This document shows, piece by piece, positions 13,801 through 27,500 of a stretch of DNA of 64,000 bases. Position 1 is the first letter of the stretch. Each line of letters opens with the position of its first letter. A program made the translations under genes and the position numbers. The stretch is from Anaspis maculata (lineage: Eukaryota > Arthropoda > Insecta > Coleoptera > Scraptiidae). The notes below the pieces were generated by a model. The model did no database searches, was not told where the DNA came from, and saw nothing but the letters and a program-made list of their open reading frames with translations. The DNA is taken from the NCBI GenBank assembly GCA_949128115.1, contig OX421963.1, forward strand, positions 85,383,602 to 85,447,601, written 5' to 3'.

Positions 13801-15500
13801 TCGTAAAAATGGTGAAAATGTTTCGTTTTAAATCTCAAATGTGATTTTTCTGTACAAAACAAGATTGTCAAGCGACACCATTGCAAATTCTAGCGCCAGG
13901 ATATGTGAAAATGGTGAATGCGCCTCGTTTGAACGCTGAAATGTGATTTCCTTGTGAGATTGAATGGAGTGTTCGAAGAAGAGTTGGAAAACAAGCATAT
14001 TAAACAACTTTATTCCTTATTCTAGCACCAGGGCTTGTGAGGATGCTAAATACGCCTTGAATTGATGCCTGATTGTAGTTTTCTTGTGCAAAACAAGCTT
14101 ATCAAGCGACTCCAAATCACGTTTCAAAGCCAGCATTCGTGAGAATGGTGAAAATGTTTCGTTTTAAATCTCAAATGTGATTTTTCTGTACAAAACAAGA
14201 TTGTCAAGCGACACCATTGCAAATTCTAGCGCCAGGATATGTGAAAATGGTGAATGCGCCTCGTTTGAACGCTAAAATGTGATTTCCTTGTGAGATTGAA
14301 TGGAGTGTTCGAAGAAGAGTTGGAAAACAAGCATATTAAACAACTTTATTCCACATTCTAGCACCAGGGCTTGTGAGGATGCTAAATACGCCTTGAATTG
14401 ATGCCTGATTGTAGTTTTCTTGTGCAAAACAAGCTTATCAAGCGACTCCAAATCACGTTTCAAAGCCAGCATTCGTGAGAATGGTGAAAATGTTTCGTTT
14501 TAAATCTCAAATGTGATTTTTCTGTACAAAACAAGATTGTCAAGCGACACCATTGCAAATTCTAGCGCCAGGATATGTGAAAATGGTGAATGCGCCTCGT
14601 TTGAACGCTAAAATGTGATTTCCTTGTGAGATTGAATGGAGTGTTCGAAGAAGAGTTGGAAAACAAGCATATTAAACAACTTTATTCCACATTCTAGCAC
14701 CAGGGCTTGTGAGGATGCTAAATACGCCTTGAATTGATGCCTGATTGTAGTTTTCTTGTGCAAAACAAGCTTATCAAGCGACTCCAAATCACGTTTCAAA
14801 GCCAGCATTAGTAAGAATGGTAAAAACGTTTGGTTTTAAATCTCAAATGTGATTTTTCTGTACAAAACTAGATTGTCAAGCGACACCATTGCAAATTCTG
14901 GCGCCAGGATGTGTGAAAATGGTGAATGCGCCTCGTTTGAACGCTAAAATGTGATTTTCTTGTCCGATTGGATGGAGTGTTCGAAGAAGAGTTGGAAAAC
15001 AAGCATGTCAAACAACTTCATTCCACATTCTAGCACCAGAGCTTGTGAGGATGCTGATTACGCCTTGAATTGATGCCTGATTGTAGTTTTCTTGTGCAAA
15101 ACAAGCTTATCAAGCGACTCAAAATCACGTTTCAAAGCCAGCATTAGTAAGAATGGTAAAAACGTTTGGTTTTAAATCTCAAATGTGATTTTTCTGTACA
15201 AAACAAGATTGTCAAGCGACACCATCGCAAATTCCAGCGCCAAGATATGTGAAAATGGTGAATGCGCCTCGTTTGAACGCTGAAATGTGATTTCCTTGTG
15301 AGATTGAATGGAGTGTTCGAAGAAGAGTTGGAAAACAAGCATATTAAACAACTTTATTCCACATTCTAGCACCAGGGCTTGTGAGGATGATGAATACGCC
15401 TTGAATTGATGCCTGATTGTAGTTTTCTTGTGCAAAACAAGCTTATCAAGCGACTCCAAATCACGTTTCAAAGCCAGCATTCGTAAAAATGGTGAAAATG
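10804..15500. repeat. Second copy of the 2741-7430 satellite block
   Basis: This block matches 2741-7430 monomer by monomer, apart from one hybrid monomer at 11476-11784 that replaces two, and one duplicated monomer (14272 and 14608) that restores the spacing. The few substitutions between the copies suggest the block duplication is not the most recent event in the array. Confidence 0.8.
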
Positions 15501-16513
15501 TTTCGTTTTAAATCTCAAATGTGATTTTTCTGTACAAAACAAGATTGTCAAGCGACACCATTGCAAATTCTAGCGCCAGGATATGTGAAAATGGTGAATG
15601 CGCCTCGTTTGAACGCTGAAATGTGATTTCCTTGTGAGATTGAATGGAGTGTTCGAAGAAAGTTGGAAAACAAGCATATTAAACATCTTTATTCCACATT
15701 CTAGCACCAGGGCTTGTGAGGATGCTAAATACGCCTTGAATTGATGCCTGATTGTAGTTTTCTTGTGCAAAACAAGCTTATCAAGCGACTCCAAATCACG
15801 TTTCAAAGCCAGCATTAGTAAGAATGGTAAAAACGTTTGGTTTTAAATCTCAAATGTGATTTTTCTGTACAAAACAAGATTGTCAAGCGACACCATCGCA
15901 AATTCCAGCGCCAAGATATGTGAAAATGGTGAATGCGCCTCGTTTGAACGCTGAAATGTGATTTCCTTGTGAGATTGAATGGAGTGTTCGAAGAAGAGTT
16001 GGAAAACAAGCATATTAAACAACTTTATTCCACATTCTAGCACCAGGGCTTGTGAGGATGATGAATACGCCTTGAATTGATGCCTGATTGTAGTTTTCTT
16101 GTGCAAAACAAGCTTATCAAGCGACTCCAAATCACGTTTCAAAGCCAGCATTCGTAAAAATGGTGAAAATGTTTCGTTTTAAATCTCAAATGTGATTTTT
16201 CTGTACAAAACAAGATTGTCAAGCGACACCATTGCAAATTCTAGCGCCAGGATATGTGAAAATGGTGAATGCGCCTCGTTTGAACGCTGAAATGTGATTT
16301 CCTTGTGAGATTGAATGGAGTGTTCGAAGAAAGTTGGAAAACAAGCATATTAAACATCTTTATTCCACATTCTAGCACCAGGGCTTGTGAGGATGCTAAA
16401 TACGCCTTGAATTGATGCCTGATTGTAGTTTTCTTGTGCAAAACAAGCTTATCAAGCGACTCAAAATCACGTTTCAAAGCCAGCATTAGTAAGAATGGTA
16501 AAAACGTTTGGTT
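15172..16513. repeat. 671-bp dimer satellite unit duplicated in tandem
   Basis: Two consecutive 671-bp units (336 + 335 bp) share the same one-base deletion in the gaagaagagttgg motif, which reads gaagaaagttgg near 15655 and 16326. The shared deletion shows the two-monomer unit was duplicated after the deletion arose. Confidence 0.8.
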
Positions 16514-19500
16514 TTAAATCTCAAATGTGATTTTTCTGTACAAAACAAGATTGTCAAGCGACACCATCGCAAATTCCAGCGCCAAGATATGTGAAAATGG
16601 TGAATGCGCCTCGTTTGAACGCTGAAATGTGATTTCCTTGTGAGATTGAATGGAGTGTTCGAAGAAGAGTTGGAAAACAAGCATATTAAACAACTTTATT
16701 CCACATTCTAGCACCAGGGCTTGTGAGGATGATGAATACGCCTTGAATTGATGCCTGATTGTAGTTTTCTTGTGCAAAACAAGCTTATCAAGCGACTCCA
16801 AATCACGTTTCAAAGCCAGCATTCGTAAAAATGGTGAAAATGTTTCGTTTTAAATCTCAAATGTGATTTTTCTGTACAAAACAAGATTGTCAAGCGACAC
16901 CATCGCAAATTCCAGCGCCAAGATATGTGAAAATGGTGAATGCGCCTCGTTTGAACGCTGAAATGTGATTTCCTTGTGAGATTGAATGGAGTGTTCGAAG
17001 AAGAGTTGGAAAACAAGCATATTAAACAACTTTATTCCACATTCTAGCACCAGGGCTTGTGAGGATGATGAATACGCCTTGAATTGATGCCTGATTGTAG
17101 TTTTCTTGTGCAAAACAAGCTTATCAAGCGACTCCAAATCACGTTTCAAAGCCAGCATTCGTAAAAATGGTGAAAATGTTTCGTTTTAAATCTCAAATGT
17201 GATTTTTCTGTACAAAACAAGATTGTCAAGCGACACCATTGCAAATTCTAGCGCCAGGATATGTGAAAATGGTGAATGCGCCTCGTTTGAACGCTAAAAT
17301 GTGATTTCCTTGTGAGATTGAATGGAGTGTTCGAAGAAGAGTTGGAAAACAAGCATATTAAACAACTTTATTCCACATTCTAGCACCAGGGCTTGTGAGG
17401 ATGCTAAATACGCCTTGAATTGATGCCTGATTGTAGTTTTCTTGTGCAAAACAAGCTTATCAAGCGACTCCAAATCACGTTTCAAAGCCAGCATTAGTAA
17501 GAATGGTAAAAACGTTTGGTTTTAAATCTCAAATGTGATTTTTCTGTACAAAACTAGATTGTCAAGCGACACCATTGCAAATTCTGGCGCCAGGATGTGT
17601 GAAAATGGTGAATGCGCCTCGTTTGAACGCTAAAATGTGATTTTCTTGTCCGATTGGATGGAGTGTTCGAAGAAGAGTTGGAAAACAAGCATGTCAAACA
17701 ACTTCATTCCACATTCTAGCACCAGAGCTTGTGAGGATGCTGATTACGCCTTGAATTGATGCCTGATTGTAGTTTTCTTGTGCAAAACAAGCTTATCAAG
17801 CGACTCAAAATCACGTTTCAAAGCCAGCATTAGTAAGAATGGTAAAAACGTTTGGTTTTAAATCTCAAATGTGATTTTTCTGTACAAAACAAGATTGTCA
17901 AGCGACACCATCGCAAATTCCAGCGCCAAGATATGTGAAAATGGTGAATGCGCCTCGTTTGAACGCTGAAATGTGATTTCCTTGTGAGATTGAATGGAGT
18001 GTTCGAAGAAGAGTTGGAAAACAAGCATATTAAACATCTTTATTCCACATTCTAGCACCAGGGCTTGTGAGGATGATGAATACGCCTTGAATTGATGCCT
18101 GATTGTAGTTTTCTTGTGCAAAACAAGCTTATCAAGCGACTCCAAATCACGTTTCAAAGCCAGCATTCGTGAGAATGGTGAAAATGTTTCGTTTTAAATC
18201 TCAAATGTGATTTTTCTGTACAAAACAAGATTGTCAAGCGACACCATTGCAAATTCTAGCGCCAGGATATGTGAAAATGGTGAATGCGCCTCGTTTGAAC
18301 GCTAAAATGTGATTTCCTTGTGAGATTGAATGGAGTGTTCGAAGAAGAGTTGGAAAACAAGCATATTAAACAACTTTATTCCACATTCTAGCACCAGGGC
18401 TTGTGAGGATGCTAAATACGCCTTGAATTGATGCCTGATTGTAGTTTTCTTGTGCAAAACAAGCTTATCAAGCGACTCCAAATCACGTTTCAAAGCCAGC
18501 ATTAGTAAGAATGGTAAAAACGTTTGGTTTTAAATCTCAAATGTGATTTTTCTGTACAAAACTAGATTGTCAAGCGACACCATTGCAAATTCTGGCGCCA
18601 GGATGTGTGAAAATGGTGAATGCGCCTCGTTTGAACGCTAAAATGTGATTTTCTTGTCCGATTGGATGGAGTGTTCGAAGAAGAGTTGGAAAACAAGCAT
18701 GTCAAACAACTTCATTCCACATTCTAGCACCAGGGCTTGTGAGGATGATGAATACGCCTTGAATTGATGCCTGATTGTAGTTTTCTTGTGCAAAACAAGC
18801 TTATCAAGCGACTCCAAATCACGTTTCAAAGCCAGCATTCGTAAAAATGGTGAAAATGTTTCGTTTTAAATCTCAAATGTGATTTTTCTGTACAAAACAA
18901 GATTGTCAAGCGACACCATTGCAAATTCTAGCGCCAGGATATGTGAAAATGGTGAATGCGCCTCGTTTGAACGCTGAAATGTGATTTCCTTGTGAGATTG
19001 AATGGAGTGTTCGAAGAAGAGTTGGAAAACAAGCATATTAAACAACTTTATTTCACATTCCAGCACCAGGGCTTGTGAGGATGCTAAATACGCCTTGAAT
19101 TGATGCCTGATTGTAGTTTTCTTGTGCAAAACAAGCGTATCAAGCGACTCCAAATCACGTTTCAAAGCCAGCATTCGTGAGAATGGTGAAAATGTTTCGT
19201 TTTAAATCTCAAATGTGATTTTTCTGTACAAAACAAGATTGTCAAGCGACACCACTGCAAATTCTAGCGCCACAATATGTGAAAATGGTGAATGCGCCTC
19301 GTTTAAACGCTGAAATGTGATTTCCTTGTGAGATTGAATGGAGTGTTCGAAGAAGAGTTGGAAAACAAGCATATTAAACAACTTTATTCCACATTCTAGC
19401 ACCAGGGCTTGTGAGGATGCTAAATACGCCTTGAATTGATGCCTGATTGTAGTTTTCTTGTGCAAAACAAGCGTATCAAGCGACTCCAAATCACGTTTCA

Positions 19501-21899
19501 AAGCCAGCATTCGTAAGAATGGTGAAAACGTTCCGTTTTAAATCTCAAATGTGATTTTTCTGTACAAAACAAGATTGTCAAGCGACACCATTGCAAATTC
19601 CAGCGCCAAGATATGTGAAAATGGTGAATGCGCCTCGTTTGAACGCTGAAATGTGATTTCCTTGTGAGATTGAATGGAGTGTTCGAAGAAGAGTTGGAAA
19701 ACAAGCATATTAAACAACTTTATTCCACATTCTAGCACCAGGGCTTGTGAGGATGCTAAATACGCCTTGAATTGATGCCTGATTGTAGTTTTCTTGTGCA
19801 AAACAAGCTTATCAAGCGACTCCAAATCACGTTTCAAAGCCAGCATTCGTGAGAATGGTGAAAATGTTTCGTTTTAAATCTCAAATGTGATTTTTCTGTA
19901 CAAAACAAGATTGTCAAGCGACACCATTGCAAATTCTAGCGCCAGGATATGTGAAAATGGTGAATGCGCCTCGTTTGAACGCTGAAATGTGATTTCCTTG
20001 TGAGATTGAATGGAGTGTTCGAAGAAGAGTTGGAAAACAAGCATATTAAACAACTTTATTCCACATTCTAGCACCAGGGCTTGTGAGGATGCTAAATACG
20101 CCTTGAATTGATGCCTGATTGTAGTTTTCTTGTGCAAAACAAGCGTATCAAGCGACTCCAAATCACGTTTCAAAGCCAGCATTCGTAAGAATGGTGAAAA
20201 CGTTCCGTTTTAAATCTCAAATGTGATTTTTCTGTACAAAACAAGATTGTCAAGCGACACCATTGCAAATTCTAAGCCAGGATATGTGAAAATGGTGAAT
20301 GCGCCTCGTTTGAACGCTGAAATGTGATTTCCTTGTGAGATTGAATGGTGTGTTCGAAGAAGAGTTGGAAAACAAGCATATTAATCAACTTTATTCCACA
20401 TTCTAGCACCAGGGCTTGTGAGGATGCTAAATACGCCTTGAATTGATGCCTGATTGTAGTTTTCTTGTGCAAAACAAGCTTATCAAGCGACTCCAAATCA
20501 CGTTTCAAGGCCAGCATTCGTGAGAATGGTGAAAATGTTTCGTTTTAAATCTCAAATGTGATTTTTCTGTACTAAACAAGATTGTCAAGCGACACCATTG
20601 CAAATTCTAGCGCCAGGATATGTGAAAATGGTGAATGCGCCTCGTTTGAACGCTAAAATGTGATTTTCTTGTCCGATTGGATGGAGTGTTCGAAGAAGAG
20701 TTGGAAAACAAGCATATTAAACAACTTTATTCCACATTCTAGCACCAGGGCTTGTGAGGATGCTAAATACGCCTTGAATTGATGCCTGATTGTAGTTTTC
20801 TTGTGCAAAACAAGCGTATCAAGCGACTCCAAATCACGTTTCAAAGCCAGCATTCGTAAGAATGGTGAAAACGTTCCGTTTTAAATCTCAAATGTGATTT
20901 TTCTGTACTAAACAAGATTGTCAAGCGACACCATTGCAAATTCTAGCGCCAGGATATGTGAAAATGGTGAATGCGCCTCGTTTGAACGCTGAAATGTGAT
21001 TTCCTTGTGAGATTGAATGGAGTGTTCGAAGAAGAGTTGGAAAACAAGCATATTAAACAACTTTATTCCACATTCTAGCACCAGGGCTTGTGAGGATGAT
21101 GAATACTCCTTGAATTGATGCCTGATTGTAGTTTTCTTGTGCAAAACAAGCTTATCAAGCGACTCCAAATCACGTTTCAAAGCCAGCATTCGTGAGAATG
21201 GTGAAAATGTTTCGTTTTAAATCTCAAATGTGATTTTTCTGTACAAAACAAGATTGTCAAGCGACACCATTGCAAATTCTAGCGCCAGGATATGTGAAAA
21301 TGGTGAATGCGCCTCGTTTGAACGCTGAAATGTGATTTCCTTGTGAGATTGAATGGAGTGTTCGAAGAAGAGTTGGAAAACAAGCATATTAAACAACTTT
21401 ATTCCACATTCTAGCACCAGGGCTTGTGAGGATGCTAAATACGCCTTGAATTGATGCCTGATTGTAGTTTTCTTGTGCAAAACAAGCGTATCAAGCGACT
21501 CCAAATCACGTTTCAAAGCCAGCATTCGTGAGAATGGTAAAAACGTTTGGTTTTAAATCTCAAATGTGATTTTTCTGTACAAAACAAGATTGTCAAGCGA
21601 CACCATTGCAAATTCTATAGCTAAAATGTGTGAAAATGGTGAGTGCGCCTCGTTTGAACGCTGAAATGTGATTTCCTTGTACGATTGAATGGAGTGTTCG
21701 AAGAAGAGTTGGAAAACAAGCATGTCAAACAACTTTATTCCACATTCTAGCACCAGAGCTTGTGAGGATGCTGAATACGCCTTGAGATGATGCCTGATTG
21801 TAGTTTTCTTGTGCAAAACAAGCTTATCAAGCGACTCCAAATCACGTTTCAAAGCCAGCATTAGTAAGAATGGTAAAAACGTTTGGTTTTAAATCTCAA

Positions 21900-24560
21900 A
21901 TGTGATTTTTCTGTACAAAACAAGATTGTCAAGCGACACCATTGCAAATTCCAGCGCCAAGATATGTGAAAATGGTGAATGCGCCTCGTTTGAACGCTGA
22001 AATGTGATTTCCTTGTGAGATTGAATGGAGTGTTCGAAGAAGAGTTAGAAAACAAGCATATTAAACAACTTTATTCCACATTCTAGCACCAGGGCTTGTG
22101 AGGATGATGAATACGCCTTGAATTGATGCCTGATTGTAGTTTTCTTGTGCAAAACAAGCTTATCAAGCGACTCCAAATCACGTTTCAAAGCCAGCATTCG
22201 TAAAAATGGTGAAAATGTTTCGTTTTAAATCTCAAATGTGATTTTTCTGTACAAAACAAGATTGTCAAGCGACACCATTGCAAATTCCAGCGCCAGGATG
22301 TGTTAAAATGGTGAATGCGCTTCGTTTAAACGCTGAAATGTGATTTTGTTGTACGATTGGATGGAGTGTCCTAAGAAGAGTTGGAAAACAAGCATGTCGA
22401 TCAACTTTATTCCACATTCTAGCACCAGAGGTTGTGAGGATGCTGAATACGCCTTGAGATGATGCCTGATTGTAGTTTTCTTGTGCAAAACAAACTTATC
22501 AAGCGACTCCAAATCACGTTTCAAAGCCAGCATTCGTAAGAAAGGTAAAAACGTTTGGTTTTAGATCTCAAATGTGATTTTTCTGTACAAAACAAGATTG
22601 TCAAGCGACACCATTGCAAATTCTAGCGCCAGGATATGTGAAAATGGTGAATGCGCCTCGTTTGAACGCTGAAATGTGATTTCCTTGTGAGATTAAATGG
22701 AGTGTTCGAAGAAGAGTTGGAAAACAAGCATATTAAACAACTTTATTCCACATTCTAGCACCAGGGCTTGTGAGGATGCTAAATACGCCTTGAATTGATG
22801 CCTGATTGTAGTTTTCTTGTGCAAAACAAGCTTATCAAGCGACTTCAAATCACGTTTCAAAGCCAGCATTCGTGAGAATGGTGAAAATGTTTCGTTTTGA
22901 ATCTCAAATGTGATTTTTCTGTACAAAACAAGATTGTCAAGCGACACCATTGCAAATTCCAGCGCCAAGATATGTGAAAATGGTGAATGCGCCTCGTTTG
23001 AACGCTGAAATGTGATTTCCTTGTGAGATTGAATGGAGTGTTCGAAGAAGAGTTAGAAAACAAGCATATTAAACAACTTTATTCCACATTCTAGCACCAG
23101 GGCTTGTGAGGATGATGAATACGCCTTGAATTGATGCCTGATTGTAGTTTTCTTGTGCAAAACAAGCTTATCAAGCGACTCCAAATCACGTTTCAAAGCC
23201 AGCATTCGTAAAAATGGTGAAAATGTTTCGTTTTAAATCTCAAATGTGATTTTTCTGTACAAAACAAGATTGTCAAGCGACACCATTGCAAATTCCAGCG
23301 CCAGGATGTGTTAAAATGGTGAATGCGCTTCGTTTAAACGCTGAAATGTGATTTTGTTGTACGATTGGATGGAGTGTCCTAAGAAGAGTTGGAAAACAAG
23401 CATGTCGATCAACTTTATTCCACATTCTAGCACCAGAGCTTGTGAGGATGCTGAATACGCCTTGAGATGATGCCTGATTGTAGTTTTCTTGTGCAAAACA
23501 AACTTATCAAGCGACTCCAAATCACGTTTCAAAGCCAGCATTCGTAAGAAAGGTAAAAACGTTTGGTTTTAGATCTCAAATGTGATTTTTCTGTACAAAA
23601 CAAGATTGTCAAGCGACACCATTGCAAATTCTAGCGCCAGGATATGTGAAAATGGTGAATGCGCCTCGTTTGAACGCTGAAATGTGATTTCCTTGTGAGA
23701 TTAAATGGAGTGTTCGAAGAAGAGTTGGAAAACAAGCATATTAAACAACTTTATTCCACATTCTAGCACCAGGGCTTGTGAGGATGCTAAATACGCCTTG
23801 AATTGATGCCTGATTGTAGTTTTCTTGTGCAAAACAAGCTTATCAAGCGACTTCAAATCACGTTTCAAAGCCAGCATTCGTGAGAATGGTGAAAATGTTT
23901 CGTTTTGAATCTCAAATGTGATTTTTCTGTACAAAACAAGATTGTCAAGCGACACCATTGCAAATTCCAGCGCCAAGATATGTGAAAATGGTGAATGCGC
24001 CTCGTTTGAACGCTGAAATGTGATTTCCTTGTGAGATTGAATGGAGTGTTCGAAGAAGAGTTAGAAAACAAGCATATTAAACAACTTTATTCCACATTCT
24101 AGCACCAGGGCTTGTGAGGATGATGAATACGCCTTGAATTGATGCCTGATTGTAGTTTTCTTGTGCAAAACAAGCTTATCAAGCGACTCCAAATCACGTT
24201 TCAAAGCCAGCATTCGTAAAAATGGTGAAAATGTTTCGTTTTAAATCTCAAATGTGATTTTTCTGTACAAAACAAGATTGTCAAGCGACACCATTGCAAA
24301 TTCCAGCGCCAGGATGTGTTAAAATGGTGAATGCGCTTCGTTTAAACGCTGAAATGTGATTTTGTTGTACGATTGGATGGAGTGTCCTAAGAAGAGTTGG
24401 AAAACAAGCATGTCGATCAACTTTATTCCACATTCTAGCACCAGAGCTTGTGAGGATGCTGAATACGCCTTGAGATGATGCCTGATTGTAGTTTTCTTGT
24501 GCAAAACAAACTTATCAAGCGACTCCAAATCACGTTTCAAAGCCAGCATTCGTAAGAAAG
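21900..24560. repeat. Three-monomer (1,008-bp) higher-order satellite repeat
   Basis: A distinctive monomer containing gtgttaaaatgg, cgtttaaacgc, ttgttgtacg and gagtgtcctaag occurs at about 22300, 23308 and 24316, spaced 1,008 bp apart. The two monomers between each occurrence also match one another, including a gattaaatgg variant at about 22693 and 23701. The only difference I noticed is gaggttgtg (22428) against gagcttgtg. Confidence 0.85.
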
Positions 24561-27500
24561 GTAAAAACGTTTGGTTTTAGATCTCAAATGTGATTTTTCT
24601 GTACAAAACAAGATTGTCAAGCGACACCATTGCAAATTCTAGCGCCAGGATATGTGAAAATGGTGAATGCGCCTCGTTTGAACGCTGAAATGTGATTTCC
24701 TTGTGAGATTGAATGGAGTGTTCGAAGAAGAGTTGGAAAACAAGCATATTAAACAACTTTATTCCACATTCTAGCACCAGGGCTTGTGAGGATGCTAAAT
24801 ACGCCTTGAATTGATGCCTGATTGTAGTTTTCTTGTGCAAAACAAGCGTATCAAGCGACTCCAAATCACGTTTCAAAGCCAGCATTCGTGAGAATGGTAA
24901 AAACGTTTGGTTTTAAATCTCAAATGTGATTTTTCTGTACAAAACAAGATTGTCAAGCGACACCATTGCAAATTCTATAGCTAAAATGTGTGAAAATGGT
25001 GAGTGCGCCTCGTTTGAACGCTGAAATGTGATTTCCTTGTACGATTGAATGGAGTGTTCGAAGAAGAGTTGGAAAACAAGCATGTCAAACAACTTTATTC
25101 CACATTCTAGCACCAGAGCTTGTGAGGATGCTGAATACGCCTTGAGATGATGCCTGATTGTAGTTTTCTTGTGCAAAACAAGCTTATCAAGCGACTCCAA
25201 ATCACGTTTCAAAGCCAGCATTAGTAAGAATGGTAAAAACGTTTGGTTTTAAATCTCAAATGTGATTTTTCTGTACAAAACAAGATTGTCAAGCGACACC
25301 ATTGCAAATTCCAGCGCCAAGATATGTGAAAATGGTGAATGCGCCTCGTTTGAACGCTGAATTGTGATTTCCTTGTGAGATTGAATGGAGTGTTCGAAGA
25401 AGAGTTAGAAAACAAGCATATTAAACAACTTTATTCCACATTCTAGCACCAGGGCTTGTGAGGATGATGAATACGCCTTGAATTGATGCCTGATTGTAGT
25501 TTTCTTGTGCAAAACAAGCTTATCAAGCGACTCCAAATCACGTTTCAAAGCCAGCATTCGTAAAAATGGTGAAAATGTTTCGTTTTAAATCTCAAATGTG
25601 ATTTTTCTGTACAAAACAAGATTGTCAAGCGACACCATTGCAAATTCCAGCGCCAGGATGTGTTAAAATGGTGAATGCGCTTCGTTTAAACGCTGAAATG
25701 TGATTTTGTTGTACGATTGGATGGAGTGTCCTAAGAAGAGTTGGAAAACAAGCATGTCGATCAACTTTATTCCACATTCTAGCACCAGAGCTTGTGAGGA
25801 TGCTGAATACGCCTTGAGATGATGCCTGATTGTAGTTTTCTTGTGCAAAACAAACTTATCAAGCGACTCCAAATCACGTTTCAAAGCCAGCATTCGTAAG
25901 AAAGGTAAAAACGTTTGGTTTTAGATCTCAAATGTGATTTTTCTGTACAAAACAAGATTGTCAAGCGACACCATTGCAAATTCTAGCGCCAGGATATGTG
26001 AAAATGGTGAATGCGCCTCGTTTGAACGCTGAAATGTGATTTCCTTGTGAGATTAAATGGAGTGTTCGAAGAAGAGTTGGAAAACAAGCATATTAAACAA
26101 CTTTATTCCACATTCTAGCACCAGGGCTTGTGAGGATGCTAAATACGCCTTGAATTGATGCCTGATTGTAGTTTTCTTGTGCAAAACAAGCTTATCAAGC
26201 GACTTCAAATCACGTTTCAAAGCCAGCATTCGTGAGAATGGTGAAAATGTTTCGTTTTGAATCTCAAATGTGATTTTTCTGTACAAAACAAGATTGTCAA
26301 GCGACACCATTGCAAATTCCAGCGCCAAGATATGTGAAAATGGTGAATGCGCCTCGTTTGAACGCTGAAATGTGATTTCCTTGTGAGATTGAATGGAGTG
26401 TTCGAAGAAGAGTTGGAAAACAAGCATATTAAACAACTTTATTCCACATTCTAGCACCAGGGCTTGTGAAGATGCTAAATACGCCTTGAATTGATGCCTG
26501 ATTGTAGTTTTCTTGTGCAAAACAAGCTTATCAAGCGACTCCAAATCACGTTTCAAGGCCAGCATTCGTGAGAATGGTGAAAATGTTTCGTTTTAAATCT
26601 CAAATGTGATTTTTCTGTACTAAACAAGATTGTCAAGCGACACCATTGCAAATTCTAGCGCCAGGATATGTAAAAATGGTGAATGCGCCTCGTTTGAACG
26701 CTGAAATGTGATTTCCTTGTGAGATTGAATGGAGTGTTCGAAGAAGAGTTGGAAAACAAGCATATTAAACAACTTTATTCCACATTCTAGCACCAGGGCT
26801 TGTGAGGATGATGAATACGCCTTGAATTGATGCCTGATTGTAGTTTTCTTGTGCAAAACAAGCTTATCAAGCGACTCCAAATCACGTTTCAAAGCCAGCA
26901 TTCGTAAAAATGGTGAAAATGTTTCGTTTTAAATCTCAAATGTGATTTTTCTGTACTAAACAAGATTGTCAAGCGACACCATTGCAAATTCCAGCGCCAA
27001 GATATGTGAAAATGGTGAATGCGCCTCGTTTGAACGCTGAAATGTGATTTCCTTGTGAGATTGAATGGAGTGTTCGAAGAAGAGTTGGAAAACAAGCATA
27101 TTAAACAACTTTATTCCACATTCTAGCACCAGGGCTTGTGAGGATGATGAATACGCCTTGAATTGATGCCTGATTGTAGTTTTCTTGTGCAAAACAAGCT
27201 TATCAAGCGACTCCAAATCACGTTTCAAAGCCAGCATTCGTAAAAATGGTGAAAATGTTTCGTTTTAAATCTCAAATGTGATTTTTCTGTACTAAACAAG
27301 ATTGTCAAGCGACACCATTGCAAATTCCAGCGCCAAGATATGTGAAAATGGTGAATGCGCCTCGTTTGAACGCTGAAATGTGATTTCCTTGTGAGATTGA
27401 ATGGAGTGTTCGAAGAAGAGTTGGAAAACAAGCATATTAAACAACTTTATTCCACATTCTAGCACCAGGGCTTGTGAGGATGATGAATACGCCTTGAATT

